DNA of 64,000 nucleotides from Mycobacterium basiliense (GTDB lineage Bacteria; Actinomycetota; Actinomycetes; Mycobacteriales; Mycobacteriaceae): NCBI RefSeq assembly GCF_900292015.1, contig NZ_LR130759.1, forward strand, positions 5,456,001 through 5,520,000. Direction: 5' to 3'. Both the position numbers and the translations under genes were made by a program. Shown one piece after another: positions 44,157-52,422 of this stretch. The notes under the pieces are model-generated. The model did no database searches and was not told the origin of the DNA. It worked only from the letters and a program-made list of their open reading frames with translations. Each line of letters opens with the position of its first letter. Position 1 is the first letter of the stretch.

Positions 44157-44485
44157 TGCGCTTTTACGACGATGGTGTGGTCCAATTGGACAGCCAGGCA
44201 CTAACGTTGCGCCGGTATCACTTTCCTTCGGGCACGGCCAAGGTTATTCCGCTCAACGCTATCGGTGGCTACAAGTCCGAACCACTGGGCCTGCTCACAC
44301 AGCGATTCCGGATTTGGGGCAGTTCGGATCTACGTCGTTGGCTGCCGATGGACGTCTACCGACCCCTTAAGTCGACGTTGATCACTCTGGACATACCAGG
44401 GGCTCGATGGCAACCAGCTTTCACGCCGGAGCGTCCGGACGACTTCACCGCGTTGCTGGACGACCTGCTGAGCGAACGCAGCTGA
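44153..44485 (+). CDS. Small conserved protein (Rv3819 homologue)
   Basis: 110 residues, starting at ATG 44153 that overlaps the Rieske gene stop (ATGA); a second ATG follows at 44156. The coupling suggests that it works with the Rieske protein. No known domain is evident; it is basic and Trp/Arg-rich with a beta-strand pattern (MRFYDDGVVQLDSQALTLRR). It ends 16 bp before the convergent oxidoreductase gene, whereas in M. tuberculosis the sulfolipid cluster follows here. Confidence 0.8.
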   Translation: MMRFYDDGVVQLDSQALTLRRYHFPSGTAKVIPLNAIGGYKSEPLGLLTQRFRIWGSSDLRRWLPMDVYRPLKSTLITLDIPGARWQPAFTPERPDDFTALLDDLLSERS

Positions 44486-44501
44486 CGTTTAGCCCGAAAC
44501 C

Positions 44502-46079
44502 CTAGAGATCAGCCAGTGCGGCGCGACCGGCGTTAAAGCCGGGAATGAACGTGATTCCCGGTCCGCCGTGACATCCTGCGCTACCCAGGTACAGTCCGGC
44601 GATCGGGATCGGCTGGCCGATAAAGCCTTTCGGGCCCGGACGATTCTGACCGATCTGGTCCGGGTGCAGCAGCCCGTGGCAATAGTCGCCGCCCGGCGCA
44701 CCGAACATCACACCCATGTGCCGTGGGGTGAAGGTGGTATGCCGGATGATGCTGCGTTCAAAGTTGGGTGCCAATCGAGTGATCTTGTCGATCACGCGTT
44801 GCCCCATTTCGACCTTGGCCGCCCCGTAGGCACCGTCCTCGTGACCGCCTTCGATGGGGAACCACATCGCGAACGCCGACGCGGCGTGCTTGCCCGGGGG
44901 GGCCAGGTCGGGATCGTGCACCGAGGGAATTTGCAGCACCACGGTTGGGTCGGCCGGCACAATGCCGTGCCGACAATCCTCCCATTGCTGCTGCACGTCC
45001 TCCGGTGTGCAAAACAGGCCAATGGACGCCTGCATGCTCGGATCGTTGAGCGCCTCATAGGGTGCCGCAAACGCCGGTGCCTCCTGCAGGGCGAAATGCA
45101 TCTGTAAGTAGCTGCCGCGGTGGTCGATACGCGCATAGCGGTCACGGACATCGGTGGGTAATAGCGCGGGGTCGACCAGCTGGTTGAGTGTGACGTCAGG
45201 CGCGATAGCGGACACGACGATCGGCGCGTGCAGGGTGTCCCCCGACTCGGTGCGCACACCACTCACCCGGCCCTGGGCCGCACCGTTGTCGACCAGAATC
45301 TCGGTCACCTTGGATCGCAACCGCACCTCGCCACCGTGGCTCTCCAGCAGTTGGCATAGGTGAGCGGTGAGCGCTCCGATGCCGCCGCGCAACTTCTTCA
45401 TTTGGACGAAATCCCCGTCGGGGATGCCGAGGCCGAAGGCGAGCGCGGCCGCGCTGCCGGGCGTGGCCGGTCCCCGGTAGATGGTATTGACGGCTAGCAC
45501 GGTCATCGAACCGCGTACCGCTGCGTGCTTCTCGCGGTCCGGGAAGTAGCGATCCAGCACGTCGGTTACCGAGCCAAACAGCATGTCGTCGATCGCAGAG
45601 CGCTCGAATTCGTTGGTGGCGCACGCGTACATCTCGTCGAAGGTCTTCGGCAGCGTGTCCGCCTCGAAGCGGCCCAGCGCTCGTGTGGGCGCCTGACTCC
45701 AGGCCAACAGGCCGGCCATCCCGGTGACCGCATCTGCCCCGTGCACCTCGTTGAGGTGGGTAAACATCTTGACCGGGTCGGTGTATTGGACCAGTGGATC
45801 GTCACCGACACCACGCAATGCGACCGCCATCACGTCCAGGTCGACCGTCGGCAAGGTATCCAGACCAAGCTCGCGGATGACCACCGCGGACGTCGGGAAC
45901 TGCACCGAGCCGGCGATCTCGAACTTGTAGCCGTCGAATAGCTCCACGGTCGAGGCCATGCCGCCGGCGTAGAGCTTGGCGTCCAGGCACACGGTGCGAA
46001 GCCCGGCTCGCTGCAGCAGCACCGCCGCGGTTAATCCGTTGTGACCTGCGCCGATGACTATGGCGTCATATTCCGACAT
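44502..46079 (-). CDS. FAD-dependent oxidoreductase, phytoene-dehydrogenase-like (Rv3829c homologue)
   Basis: ATG at 46079 with GGAGG 7 nt upstream gives 525 residues. Rossmann dinucleotide motif VIGAGHNGLTAAVLLQRAG at the N-terminus and the C-terminal FAD motif YLGSAGCHGGPG with GFNAGRAAL are typical of the carotenoid desaturase/isomerase-like amine oxidoreductases. The substrate is unknown. It is followed upstream by the TetR gene, and a palindrome (46121-46138) similar to the one beyond TetR lies about 42 bp before its start. Confidence 0.88.
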   Translation of the reverse strand: MSEYDAIVIGAGHNGLTAAVLLQRAGLRTVCLDAKLYAGGMASTVELFDGYKFEIAGSVQFPTSAVVIRELGLDTLPTVDLDVMAVALRGVGDDPLVQYTDPVKMFTHLNEVHGADAVTGMAGLLAWSQAPTRALGRFEADTLPKTFDEMYACATNEFERSAIDDMLFGSVTDVLDRYFPDREKHAAVRGSMTVLAVNTIYRGPATPGSAAALAFGLGIPDGDFVQMKKLRGGIGALTAHLCQLLESHGGEVRLRSKVTEILVDNGAAQGRVSGVRTESGDTLHAPIVVSAIAPDVTLNQLVDPALLPTDVRDRYARIDHRGSYLQMHFALQEAPAFAAPYEALNDPSMQASIGLFCTPEDVQQQWEDCRHGIVPADPTVVLQIPSVHDPDLAPPGKHAASAFAMWFPIEGGHEDGAYGAAKVEMGQRVIDKITRLAPNFERSIIRHTTFTPRHMGVMFGAPGGDYCHGLLHPDQIGQNRPGPKGFIGQPIPIAGLYLGSAGCHGGPGITFIPGFNAGRAALADL

Positions 46080-46120
46080 GTCCTGACCTCCAGGATTGGA
46101 GGCTGGCACGGACCCGAAGT

Positions 46121-46138
46121 TTTGTCAATTATGACGAA
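46121..46138. promoter_or_regulatory. Candidate TetR operator upstream of FAD oxidoreductase
   Basis: TTTGTCAATTATGACGAA is an imperfect inverted repeat (GTCA / TGAC core with TT and AA flanks). It overlaps the end of the TetR gene and lies 42-59 bp upstream of the oxidoreductase start. It resembles the site at 46784-46797. Confidence 0.6.
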
Positions 46139-46755
46139 ACTGGATGCGCCGTCCCGGAGTCGGCGAGACCGACCCGCAGCGATTCCAGCGCCACGTGACA
46201 GACCCTCGCCAACTCGCCGAGCGAGCGATCCTCGCCGAGCATCCACACCTCCATCGCCCCGAAGATTGCCGCCGCGATACAGCGCGCGGTCACCGCGATC
46301 CGCAGCCGGGCATCGCGCGGCTGGCCCGCGGCGCAGCTACGACATTGCAGCTGGGCGGCGATCGCACTGGCAAAGTCGGCTTGAACTTCCTGGATGTGTC
46401 GGACGATGCGACCCGGGTCAAGCTCATCACCCCTTAGCGCGGCGATTTTCGTTACGGCCTCAACGTCATAGGGAAATGCGAAGATCGCCGACTGCACGGA
46501 GTCGATGATGGGTTCGTCGGCCGGTCTGGCCGCCAGCGCAGCGCGGAACCAGTTCAAGCCGGTGTAGTCAGCAAACAGCAGGTCATGCTTGGACCGGAAA
46601 TGCCGATAGAAGGTGCGCAGCGATACCCCGGCATCCGAGGCGATCTGCTCCGCGGAGGTGTCCTCCACACCCTGAGCCAAAAACCGCACCAGCGCGGCCT
46701 GCCGCAGCGCCTCTCGGGTGCGTTCGCTGCGCGCCGTCTGTGCTGGCCTCACCAT
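46129..46755 (-). CDS. TetR-family transcriptional regulator (Rv3830c homologue)
   Basis: 208 residues. N-terminal helix-turn-helix DTSAEQIASDAGVSLRTFYRHF with SKHDLLFADY after it; the C-terminal ligand domain has no diagnostic signature. It probably represses its neighbours: near-identical TGTCA-N4-TGACA-type palindromes lie on both sides of it, before the FAD oxidoreductase and between itself and the divergent membrane protein gene. The ligand is unknown. Confidence 0.9.
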   Translation of the reverse strand: MVRPAQTARSERTREALRQAALVRFLAQGVEDTSAEQIASDAGVSLRTFYRHFRSKHDLLFADYTGLNWFRAALAARPADEPIIDSVQSAIFAFPYDVEAVTKIAALRGDELDPGRIVRHIQEVQADFASAIAAQLQCRSCAAGQPRDARLRIAVTARCIAAAIFGAMEVWMLGEDRSLGELARVCHVALESLRVGLADSGTAHPVSS

Positions 46756-46783
46756 GGCAGTAAACTACCGCAGAGGATCGTTA

Positions 46784-46797
46784 TGTCATTATTGACA
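46784..46797. promoter_or_regulatory. Candidate TetR operator in divergent promoter region
   Basis: TGTCATTATTGACA is an inverted repeat with five perfect outer pairs. It lies 28 bp from the TetR start and 29 bp from the membrane protein start, so a bound regulator could control both. The core matches the site at 46121-46138. Confidence 0.7.
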
Positions 46798-46826
46798 AAA
46801 CTTTGGGACCGAGTAAAACTGCGGCC

Positions 46827-47309
46827 ATGGTCTCGCTTCTCGCTCACGCAATTCTTGGCCTCGCCGTCATTGGTTGGATCGTCAAGTCCAACCCCGGTGT
46901 CTATGCCAAGCCGGCCGGCGGATCGTGGTTCTCACCGCTGGAGTGCACCTACTACGCGGTCGGCATCGCGTCCATCGCGCTGGGCTGGTATTTCAACATT
47001 CATTTCGTGCAGCAATACGCGCACGGATCGGCCAACCCGATCTGGGGACCCGGCAGCTGGGCGGACTACATCCGGTTGATGTTCACCAACCCGGCCGCAA
47101 GCTCTGCCAGCCAGGACTACACGATCGCGAACGTGATTCTGCTGCCATTGTTCAGCATCACCGACGGCTACCGGCGTGGCCTGCGGCGCCCCTGGCTGTA
47201 CTTCGTCAGCAGTCTGTTCACCAGCTTCGCCTTCGCGTTTGCCTTCTACTTCGCCACCATCGAACGTCAACACCGGCACGAACAGGCCGGCGACAGGGTG
47301 GGCGTCTAG
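46827..47309 (+). CDS. Small membrane protein with four helices (Rv3831 homologue)
   Basis: ATG 46827 gives 160 residues; a TTG at 46803 would add eight. Neither has a clear ribosome site. Four hydrophobic segments are visible: about 2-21, 38-57, 96-112 and 121-143. The pattern [19 protein letters not shown] and the end TIERQHRHE suggest a DUF2834-like membrane protein, but I am not sure of the family. It is divergent from the TetR gene and convergent with serS, overlapping its stop by 4 nt. Confidence 0.75.
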   Translation: MVSLLAHAILGLAVIGWIVKSNPGVYAKPAGGSWFSPLECTYYAVGIASIALGWYFNIHFVQQYAHGSANPIWGPGSWADYIRLMFTNPAASSASQDYTIANVILLPLFSITDGYRRGLRRPWLYFVSSLFTSFAFAFAFYFATIERQHRHEQAGDRVGV

Positions 47310-48565
47310 GCCCCGGGCTCAAGCACCTCGGTGCCCACGAAAGGCACCAAGGCCGCGGGAACGCGCACACTGCCGTCGGGCTGTTGGTGGTTTTCCAGAA
47401 TCGATACCAGCCATCGAGTGGTGCCCAGGGTGCCGTTGAGCGTCGCCGCGATCTGCGGTTTGCCCTTGGCATCGCGGTAGCGCGTCGCCAGCCGGCGGGC
47501 CTGGAAGGTGGTGCAGTTCGACGTCGATGTCAGCTCGCGGTAGGTCTGCTGGGTGGGAACCCACGCCTCGCAGTCGAATTTGCGGGCCGCCGAGGAACCG
47601 AGATCCCCCGCGGCCACATCGATCACTCGATACGGCACTTCGATCCGCGCCAGCATCTCGCGTTGCCATCCCAGCAGCCGCTGGTGTTCGGCTTCGGCGT
47701 CGGCGGGCGTGCAGTAGACGAACCCTTCCACCTTGTCGAACTGATGCACCCGGATGATGCCGCGGGTGTCCTTCCCGTAGCTGCCCGCCTCGCGCCGGAA
47801 ACATGAGGACCAGCCCGCATAGCGCAGCGGCCCGTCGGACAAATCCAGGATCTCGTCGGCGTGATAGCCGGCCAATGGAACCTCGGAAGTGCCCACTAGG
47901 TAGAGGTCGTCGGCCTCGAGCCGGTAGACCTCGTCGGCATGGGCGCCCAAAAATCCGGTGCCGGCCATCACCTCGGGGCGCACCAATACCGGCGGGATCA
48001 TCGGGATGAAGCCGTTGTCCACGGCCAGCCGCAAGGCCAGCTGCAGCAGGCCCAGCTGCAATAGCGCGCCCCGGCCGGTCAAGAAGTAGAACCGAGAACC
48101 GGATACCTTTGCGCCGCGCGTCATGTCGATCAGACCCAGCGACTCCCCGAGTTCGAGATGGTCTTTCGGGCTATCAAAGGTCGATGGCTCTCCGACGACG
48201 TCGAGCACGGCGTAGTCGTCCTCCCCACCGGCCGGGACGCCGTCAATGATCACGTTCGGAATCGCCATGTGCGCGGCGCTGAATGCCGCTTCGGCGTCGG
48301 CCTGGCCCGCCTCGGCGGTCTTGACCCGCTCGGCGAGATCCTTCGCGCGCTGGAGAAGCGCCGGGCGCTCCTCGGGCGACGCGCCGCCCACGCTCTTGCT
48401 GGCGGCTTTCTGCTCGGCGCGCAGCGAGTCCGCGGTCGAGATCGCGGCGCGACGTTCGGTGTCGGCGGCTAGCAATGCGTCAACCAGCGCCGGGTCTTCA
48501 CCACGGCTCAGTTGGGAACGGCGTACGGCGTCGGGGTCGTCCCGGAGCAGCTTCAGGTCGATCAC
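47306..48565 (-). CDS. serS: Seryl-tRNA synthetase
   Basis: GTG 48565 ([14 protein letters not shown]) gives 419 residues, the M. tuberculosis length. Class II synthetase: N-terminal coiled-coil arm (about 25-105) that binds the long variable arm of tRNA-Ser, then motif 2 [20 protein letters not shown] and motif 3 [18 protein letters not shown]. It charges tRNA-Ser in the cytoplasm. The gene ends in a 4-nt convergent overlap; Rv3832c and Rv3833, which separate these genes in M. tuberculosis, are absent. Confidence 0.98.
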   Translation of the reverse strand: MIDLKLLRDDPDAVRRSQLSRGEDPALVDALLAADTERRAAISTADSLRAEQKAASKSVGGASPEERPALLQRAKDLAERVKTAEAGQADAEAAFSAAHMAIPNVIIDGVPAGGEDDYAVLDVVGEPSTFDSPKDHLELGESLGLIDMTRGAKVSGSRFYFLTGRGALLQLGLLQLALRLAVDNGFIPMIPPVLVRPEVMAGTGFLGAHADEVYRLEADDLYLVGTSEVPLAGYHADEILDLSDGPLRYAGWSSCFRREAGSYGKDTRGIIRVHQFDKVEGFVYCTPADAEAEHQRLLGWQREMLARIEVPYRVIDVAAGDLGSSAARKFDCEAWVPTQQTYRELTSTSNCTTFQARRLATRYRDAKGKPQIAATLNGTLGTTRWLVSILENHQQPDGSVRVPAALVPFVGTEVLEPGA

Positions 48566-48685
48566 GGCCGCAAGACTACTTTTCACGGCACGGCCGGTTC
48601 ACGGCAGATCGCCGGACGTACGGCTCAGATCTCACATATGCAACATTGGTCACGCGCGCTTTATGGCCCTGTCAGAATGGAACGG

Positions 48686-50047
48686 ATGTTGGACGCGCCC
48701 GAGAAGGAACTCTCACCGGACAGCGAACCCGCCGAAGCAGCCCCCGTCGAAGCGGAGCAGCCACCGGCCGGGTTTCGCTGGCCACGCGCCCTCCAAGCGT
48801 CGGCGACCCGGCGGTCGCTGCTCCTCACCGCGCTGGGCGGCCTGCTGATCGCCGGCCTGGTCACAGCCATTCCCACGGTGGCCACCGGGCCGGGCCGGCT
48901 GGCTGGCTACTTCGGCAACAACCCGGTGCCCAGCACCGGCGCTAAGAACAACGCCGCTTTTAACCGCGCCACCAGCGGCGACTGCCTCACCTGGCCGAAT
49001 GCCTCACCGGAGTCGGCCACCATCGTCAGCTGTGCCGAAGAGCACCGGTTCGAGGTCGCCGAGTCCATCGACATGCGGACCTTCCCCGGATCGGAGTACG
49101 GACCCGATGCGGCTCCCCCGTCGCCGGCACGTATCCAACAGATCAGTCAGGAGCAGTGCGAGGCCGCGGTACGCCGATACCTGGGCACCAAGTTCGATCC
49201 CAACAGCAAATTCACCATCAGCATGCTCTGGTCCGGCGACCGTGCGTGGCGGCAGGCGGGCGAGCGCCGCATGTTGTGCGGTCTGCAGCTACCCGGGCCG
49301 AACAATCAGCAGACCGCCTTCAAGGGCAAGGTCGCCGAGATCAACCAGTCCAAGGTATGGCCGGCCGGTACCTGTTTGGGCATCGATTCGACCACTAACC
49401 AACCGATCGACGTACCCGTCGACTGCGCCGCGCCGCACGCGATGGAGGTCACCGGCACGGTCAACCTCGCCGAGAAGTTCCCTGATGCCCTGCCGCCCGA
49501 ACCCGAGCAGGACACGTTCATCAAGGACGCCTGCACCCGGATGACCGACGCCTATCTGGCGCCCATCAAGCTGCGCACCACCACGCTGACCCTGATCTAC
49601 CCGACGTTGTCGCTGCCGAGCTGGTCGGCGGGAAGCCGCGAGGTGGCGTGCAGCATCGGTGCCACCCTGGGCAATGGCGGCTGGGCAACATTGGTCAACA
49701 GCGCCAAAGGGCAGTTGCTGATCAACGGGCAACCACCGGTTCCGCCCCCCGACATTCCCGAGGAACGGCTCAGCCTGCCACCGATCCCCGTTCAGGTGCC
49801 CACCACCCAGCCCGCCGCTCCGGTGCAATCGGGCCCGACGACCCCGCCCGGTAACCAGCACCTTCCCAACCAACAGCCGGTGGTGACGCCGTCCCGCGCA
49901 CCCGCTTCACCGGCATCTCAAGCACCTGCGTCCCCGACCACCCAGGCGCCGGCGCAGGATCAGCCGCCGCCAGCGGATGGCGGTGCGCCACCGCCCGGCC
50001 AGGCGCCGGACGCCGGAGCGCCCGCCGAGCCCGCGCCGGCCGGCTAG
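48686..50047 (+). CDS. Membrane protein with two septum-formation-type domains (Rv3835 homologue)
   Basis: ATG 48686 gives 453 residues (449 in M. tuberculosis). Acidic cytoplasmic N-terminus, one transmembrane helix at about 46-64 (LLLTALGGLLIAGLVTAIP), then an extracytoplasmic part with two repeats of the type GDCLTWP...CAEEHRFEV and GTCLGID...CAAPHAMEV, and a long Pro/Ala/Gln-rich tail. The repeated Cys-His-Glu-Val pattern fits Septum_form-like domains. It is divergent from serS. Likely cell-envelope or division related, by family inference only. Confidence 0.85.
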   Translation: MLDAPEKELSPDSEPAEAAPVEAEQPPAGFRWPRALQASATRRSLLLTALGGLLIAGLVTAIPTVATGPGRLAGYFGNNPVPSTGAKNNAAFNRATSGDCLTWPNASPESATIVSCAEEHRFEVAESIDMRTFPGSEYGPDAAPPSPARIQQISQEQCEAAVRRYLGTKFDPNSKFTISMLWSGDRAWRQAGERRMLCGLQLPGPNNQQTAFKGKVAEINQSKVWPAGTCLGIDSTTNQPIDVPVDCAAPHAMEVTGTVNLAEKFPDALPPEPEQDTFIKDACTRMTDAYLAPIKLRTTTLTLIYPTLSLPSWSAGSREVACSIGATLGNGGWATLVNSAKGQLLINGQPPVPPPDIPEERLSLPPIPVQVPTTQPAAPVQSGPTTPPGNQHLPNQQPVVTPSRAPASPASQAPASPTTQAPAQDQPPPADGGAPPPGQAPDAGAPAEPAPAG

Positions 50048-50061
50048 TTCGGGCCGGCACC

Positions 50062-50412
50062 GTGGCCGTCGGGATGGACCCGCAGCGGTTCGACGAACTG
50101 GTTTCCGACGCGCTGGACCTGATCCCGCCCAGACTGGCGGCCGCCATGGACAACGTGGTTGTCCTGGTCGCCGATCGCCATCCCCTCGAGGCCGACCTAC
50201 TCGGGCTGTACGAGGGGGTGGCGCTGACCGAGCGCGACTCGGACTACGCCGGCGCCCTGCCCGACACCATCACCATCTACCGCGATGCATTGTTGGAGAT
50301 CTGCGCATCCGCCGATGAGGTGGTCGCCCAGGTAGCGATCACGGTGATCCATGAAATCGCCCATCACTTCGGGATCGACGACGATCGACTAGAGCAGTTG
50401 GGTTGGGCCTGA
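50062..50412 (+). CDS. Small zincin-like metallopeptidase-family protein (DUF1025 type)
   Basis: 116 residues; GTG at 50062 (an ATG at 50074 is an alternative). The C-terminus holds the zinc motif HEIAHHFGIDDDRL and the N-terminus has MDPQRFDELVSDALDLIPP. Both are typical of the short Zincin_1/DUF1025 proteins found in actinobacteria. Protease activity has not been shown to my knowledge. It lies 14 bp after the membrane protein gene and may be cotranscribed. Confidence 0.85.
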   Translation: MAVGMDPQRFDELVSDALDLIPPRLAAAMDNVVVLVADRHPLEADLLGLYEGVALTERDSDYAGALPDTITIYRDALLEICASADEVVAQVAITVIHEIAHHFGIDDDRLEQLGWA

Positions 50413-50480
50413 CGTGAACGTCAGCAACGCCCGACGCCCGCGTCGGGCGCGGCATCCCGAATTCGTCCGAGGGTGGTGCT

Positions 50481-50699
50481 ATGAACGGAGCTATGAGCAC
50501 CGGCTGCCGCGACTGCCGGGCAGGCTTGGATCACTGCCACGGCACCATCATTCGCCATTCGGAAGGCCCACTTTTCGGCCGGTCGGAATGTACCGAACCC
50601 GACTGCGCAAGCCCCGAGCTGATCCCGCACGCGTTCGTCATCGATTGCGCGGCCGTTGGCTGCGCATGCGGCCAGGACGCCGTCACCCTGGCTGGGTGA
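50481..50699 (+). CDS. Small Cys/His-rich protein, possible zinc-binding
   Basis: 72 residues with GAGGGTGG just upstream of ATG 50481 (ATG 50493 is an alternative). It contains at least eight cysteines: CRDC (9, 12), DHCHG, SECTEPDC and CAAVGCACG. The spacing suggests metal binding. No family is recognised. It ends 3 bp before the convergent phosphatase stop. Codon use looks normal for the region, and the compact fit between its neighbours supports a real gene. Confidence 0.7.
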   Translation: MNGAMSTGCRDCRAGLDHCHGTIIRHSEGPLFGRSECTEPDCASPELIPHAFVIDCAAVGCACGQDAVTLAG

Positions 50700-50702
50700 C
50701 AG

Positions 50703-51389
50703 TCAGCCCATGGGGTCCTTGCTCGATGCCATGGTGTCGGAGATGGTGGGTTCGGCTTCCGGATAGAAAGGCGGCGTCCTGGTTCCCCACCGGACACAAC
50801 TCCATCGACCGTCGGTGATCGGGGTCAACACCACCGATTCGGCATTGTCGAGGTGGTTGTCCAGCGCGAAGTTACCGTCCACTCCAGCCAGCACCGCCGA
50901 AGCGAGCCGGATCGCCGCTCCGTGGCTCACCACGACGATGTCGGTGTCCCAGTCGTCGTTGTCCAGGTAGCGCATCCGCAGGTCGGTAAGCACCGGTACG
51001 TAGCGGTCCAGCACCTCGCTGGCAGTCTCCCCACCCGGCAGCGCGATGTCCAGCTCACCACGATGCCATCGATGGTAGATCGCATTGAATTCCGCTACGG
51101 CCTCTTCGTCGTTGCGGTTTTCCAGCTCGCCAACCTGGACCTCGTGGATGCCGGCAACCTCGTGGGTCAACACGCCGATTTCCGCGGCGATCACCGCGGC
51201 GGTTTGCGACGCCCGAGTGGCCACCGAGTGCGCCACCATGGCGGGGCGACTACCCCCGCTGCGCGCGAAGGCTTGGGCCTGGGTCCGGCCCAACTGCGTC
51301 AACTCCGTTCCGGGCGGGAGCGTATCCAACCGGTGCTCGACGTTGCCAAGGGACTGGCCATGTCGTACCAACACCAACCGACCACTCAT
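50703..51389 (-). CDS. Histidine phosphatase family protein (Rv3837c homologue)
   Basis: 228 residues. Phosphoglycerate-mutase-like superfamily with LVLVRHGQSLGN at the N-terminus, TRASQTA, and VVSHGAAIRLA as the second catalytic histidine. The ATG overlaps the pheA stop (ATGA), so it is translated with pheA. A general phosphatase role is likely; a true glycolytic mutase is not implied. Confidence 0.9.
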   Translation of the reverse strand: MSGRLVLVRHGQSLGNVEHRLDTLPPGTELTQLGRTQAQAFARSGGSRPAMVAHSVATRASQTAAVIAAEIGVLTHEVAGIHEVQVGELENRNDEEAVAEFNAIYHRWHRGELDIALPGGETASEVLDRYVPVLTDLRMRYLDNDDWDTDIVVVSHGAAIRLASAVLAGVDGNFALDNHLDNAESVVLTPITDGRWSCVRWGTRTPPFYPEAEPTISDTMASSKDPMG

Positions 51390-52321
51390 CGTCCCGACTC
51401 CTGTTTGCCTCCGCGCAGCCGCGCCAGCCAGATCGATGCCTCGTCCGGTGGGTGTGGATGCACACCGTCCGCCTGCCCCGTCGGCCAGGAACCCAGATAC
51501 CGCACATCAGCACAACGACGGCGCAACGCCTTGAGTGCCTCGGCGACGGCGTCATCGTCAATGTGACCGAGGCAGTCCACGAAAAACATGTAGGTGCCCA
51601 GTCCGGTGCGGGTGGGTCGGGATTCGATCCGCGTGAGATCGATGCCACGCATACCGAACTCGGTCAGCGCTTGGACGAGGGCGCCGGGCATGTTAGCGAT
51701 GCGCAGTACCGCCGAGGTGCGATCAGCCCCGGTACGAGCCGGTGGCCGCCCCGGCGGGCCGATGAGGAGAAATCGGGTGCGCGCGCTGGATTCGTCGACG
51801 ACACCATCGGCCAGCGATTCCAGTGCCCAGTGCTGTGCGGCCAGCGGCGAGGTCACGGCCGCGTCCACCTGACCATCGGCCACCTGGCGCGCGGCGTCGG
51901 CATTGGAATACGCGGGGCACAGCTCGGTTTCGGGAAGATGCGCCGTCAGCCAGCTCCGCACCTGCGCAGCGGCCACCGGAAAGGCCGCCAGCGTACGCAC
52001 GTCCGCGGCGCTGCGGCCCGGGCGAACCACGATGCTGAAGGCCACATCGAGCGTCGTCTCGGCGAACACCTGCAGCGGTGAACCGATGGCCAGGCTGTCC
52101 AAGGTGGGCGCCAACGACCCGTCGATCGAGTTCTCGATGGGTACGCAGGCAAAATCCGCGCTACCGTCCCGCACGGCATCCAGCGCGGCAGGGGCGCTCT
52201 CCACCGACAGCCGTTGCGCGGCGCCCGGATCGTGGTCGGGAACCAGTCCGTCGGCCACGATCTGGATCAGCGCGGCCTCGGTGAATGTCCCCTCGGGACC
52301 GAGATAGGCGATGCGGACCAC
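51386..52321 (-). CDS. pheA: Prephenate dehydratase
   Basis: 311 residues, GTG start. Catalytic domain from YLGPEGTFTEAAL to SSARTRFLLIGP (the TRF motif), then a C-terminal ACT domain with GALVQALTEFGMRGIDLTRI and ESRP for phenylalanine feedback. It converts prephenate to phenylpyruvate in phenylalanine synthesis. It is divergent from the iron-regulated gene at 52423, with an IdeR-type box 61-79 bp from its start. Confidence 0.96.
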   Translation of the reverse strand: MVRIAYLGPEGTFTEAALIQIVADGLVPDHDPGAAQRLSVESAPAALDAVRDGSADFACVPIENSIDGSLAPTLDSLAIGSPLQVFAETTLDVAFSIVVRPGRSAADVRTLAAFPVAAAQVRSWLTAHLPETELCPAYSNADAARQVADGQVDAAVTSPLAAQHWALESLADGVVDESSARTRFLLIGPPGRPPARTGADRTSAVLRIANMPGALVQALTEFGMRGIDLTRIESRPTRTGLGTYMFFVDCLGHIDDDAVAEALKALRRRCADVRYLGSWPTGQADGVHPHPPDEASIWLARLRGGKQESGR

Positions 52322-52381
52322 GGTGACAACACTAACGGCGCACCGGGCGTCCCCGGTCCTTGCGGCGCACCCCCAACTGAG

Positions 52382-52400
52382 TTAACTTAGCCTTGCCTAA
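52382..52400. promoter_or_regulatory. IdeR-box-like site upstream of Rv3839 homologue
   Basis: TTAACTTAGCCTTGCCTAA matches the 19-bp IdeR consensus (TTAGGTTAGSCTNACCTAA) at most positions and lies 22 bp before the GTG start. IdeR with ferrous iron would bind here. Confidence 0.8.
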
Positions 52401-52422
52401 TTTATGTAGGAGGGTCTTGATC

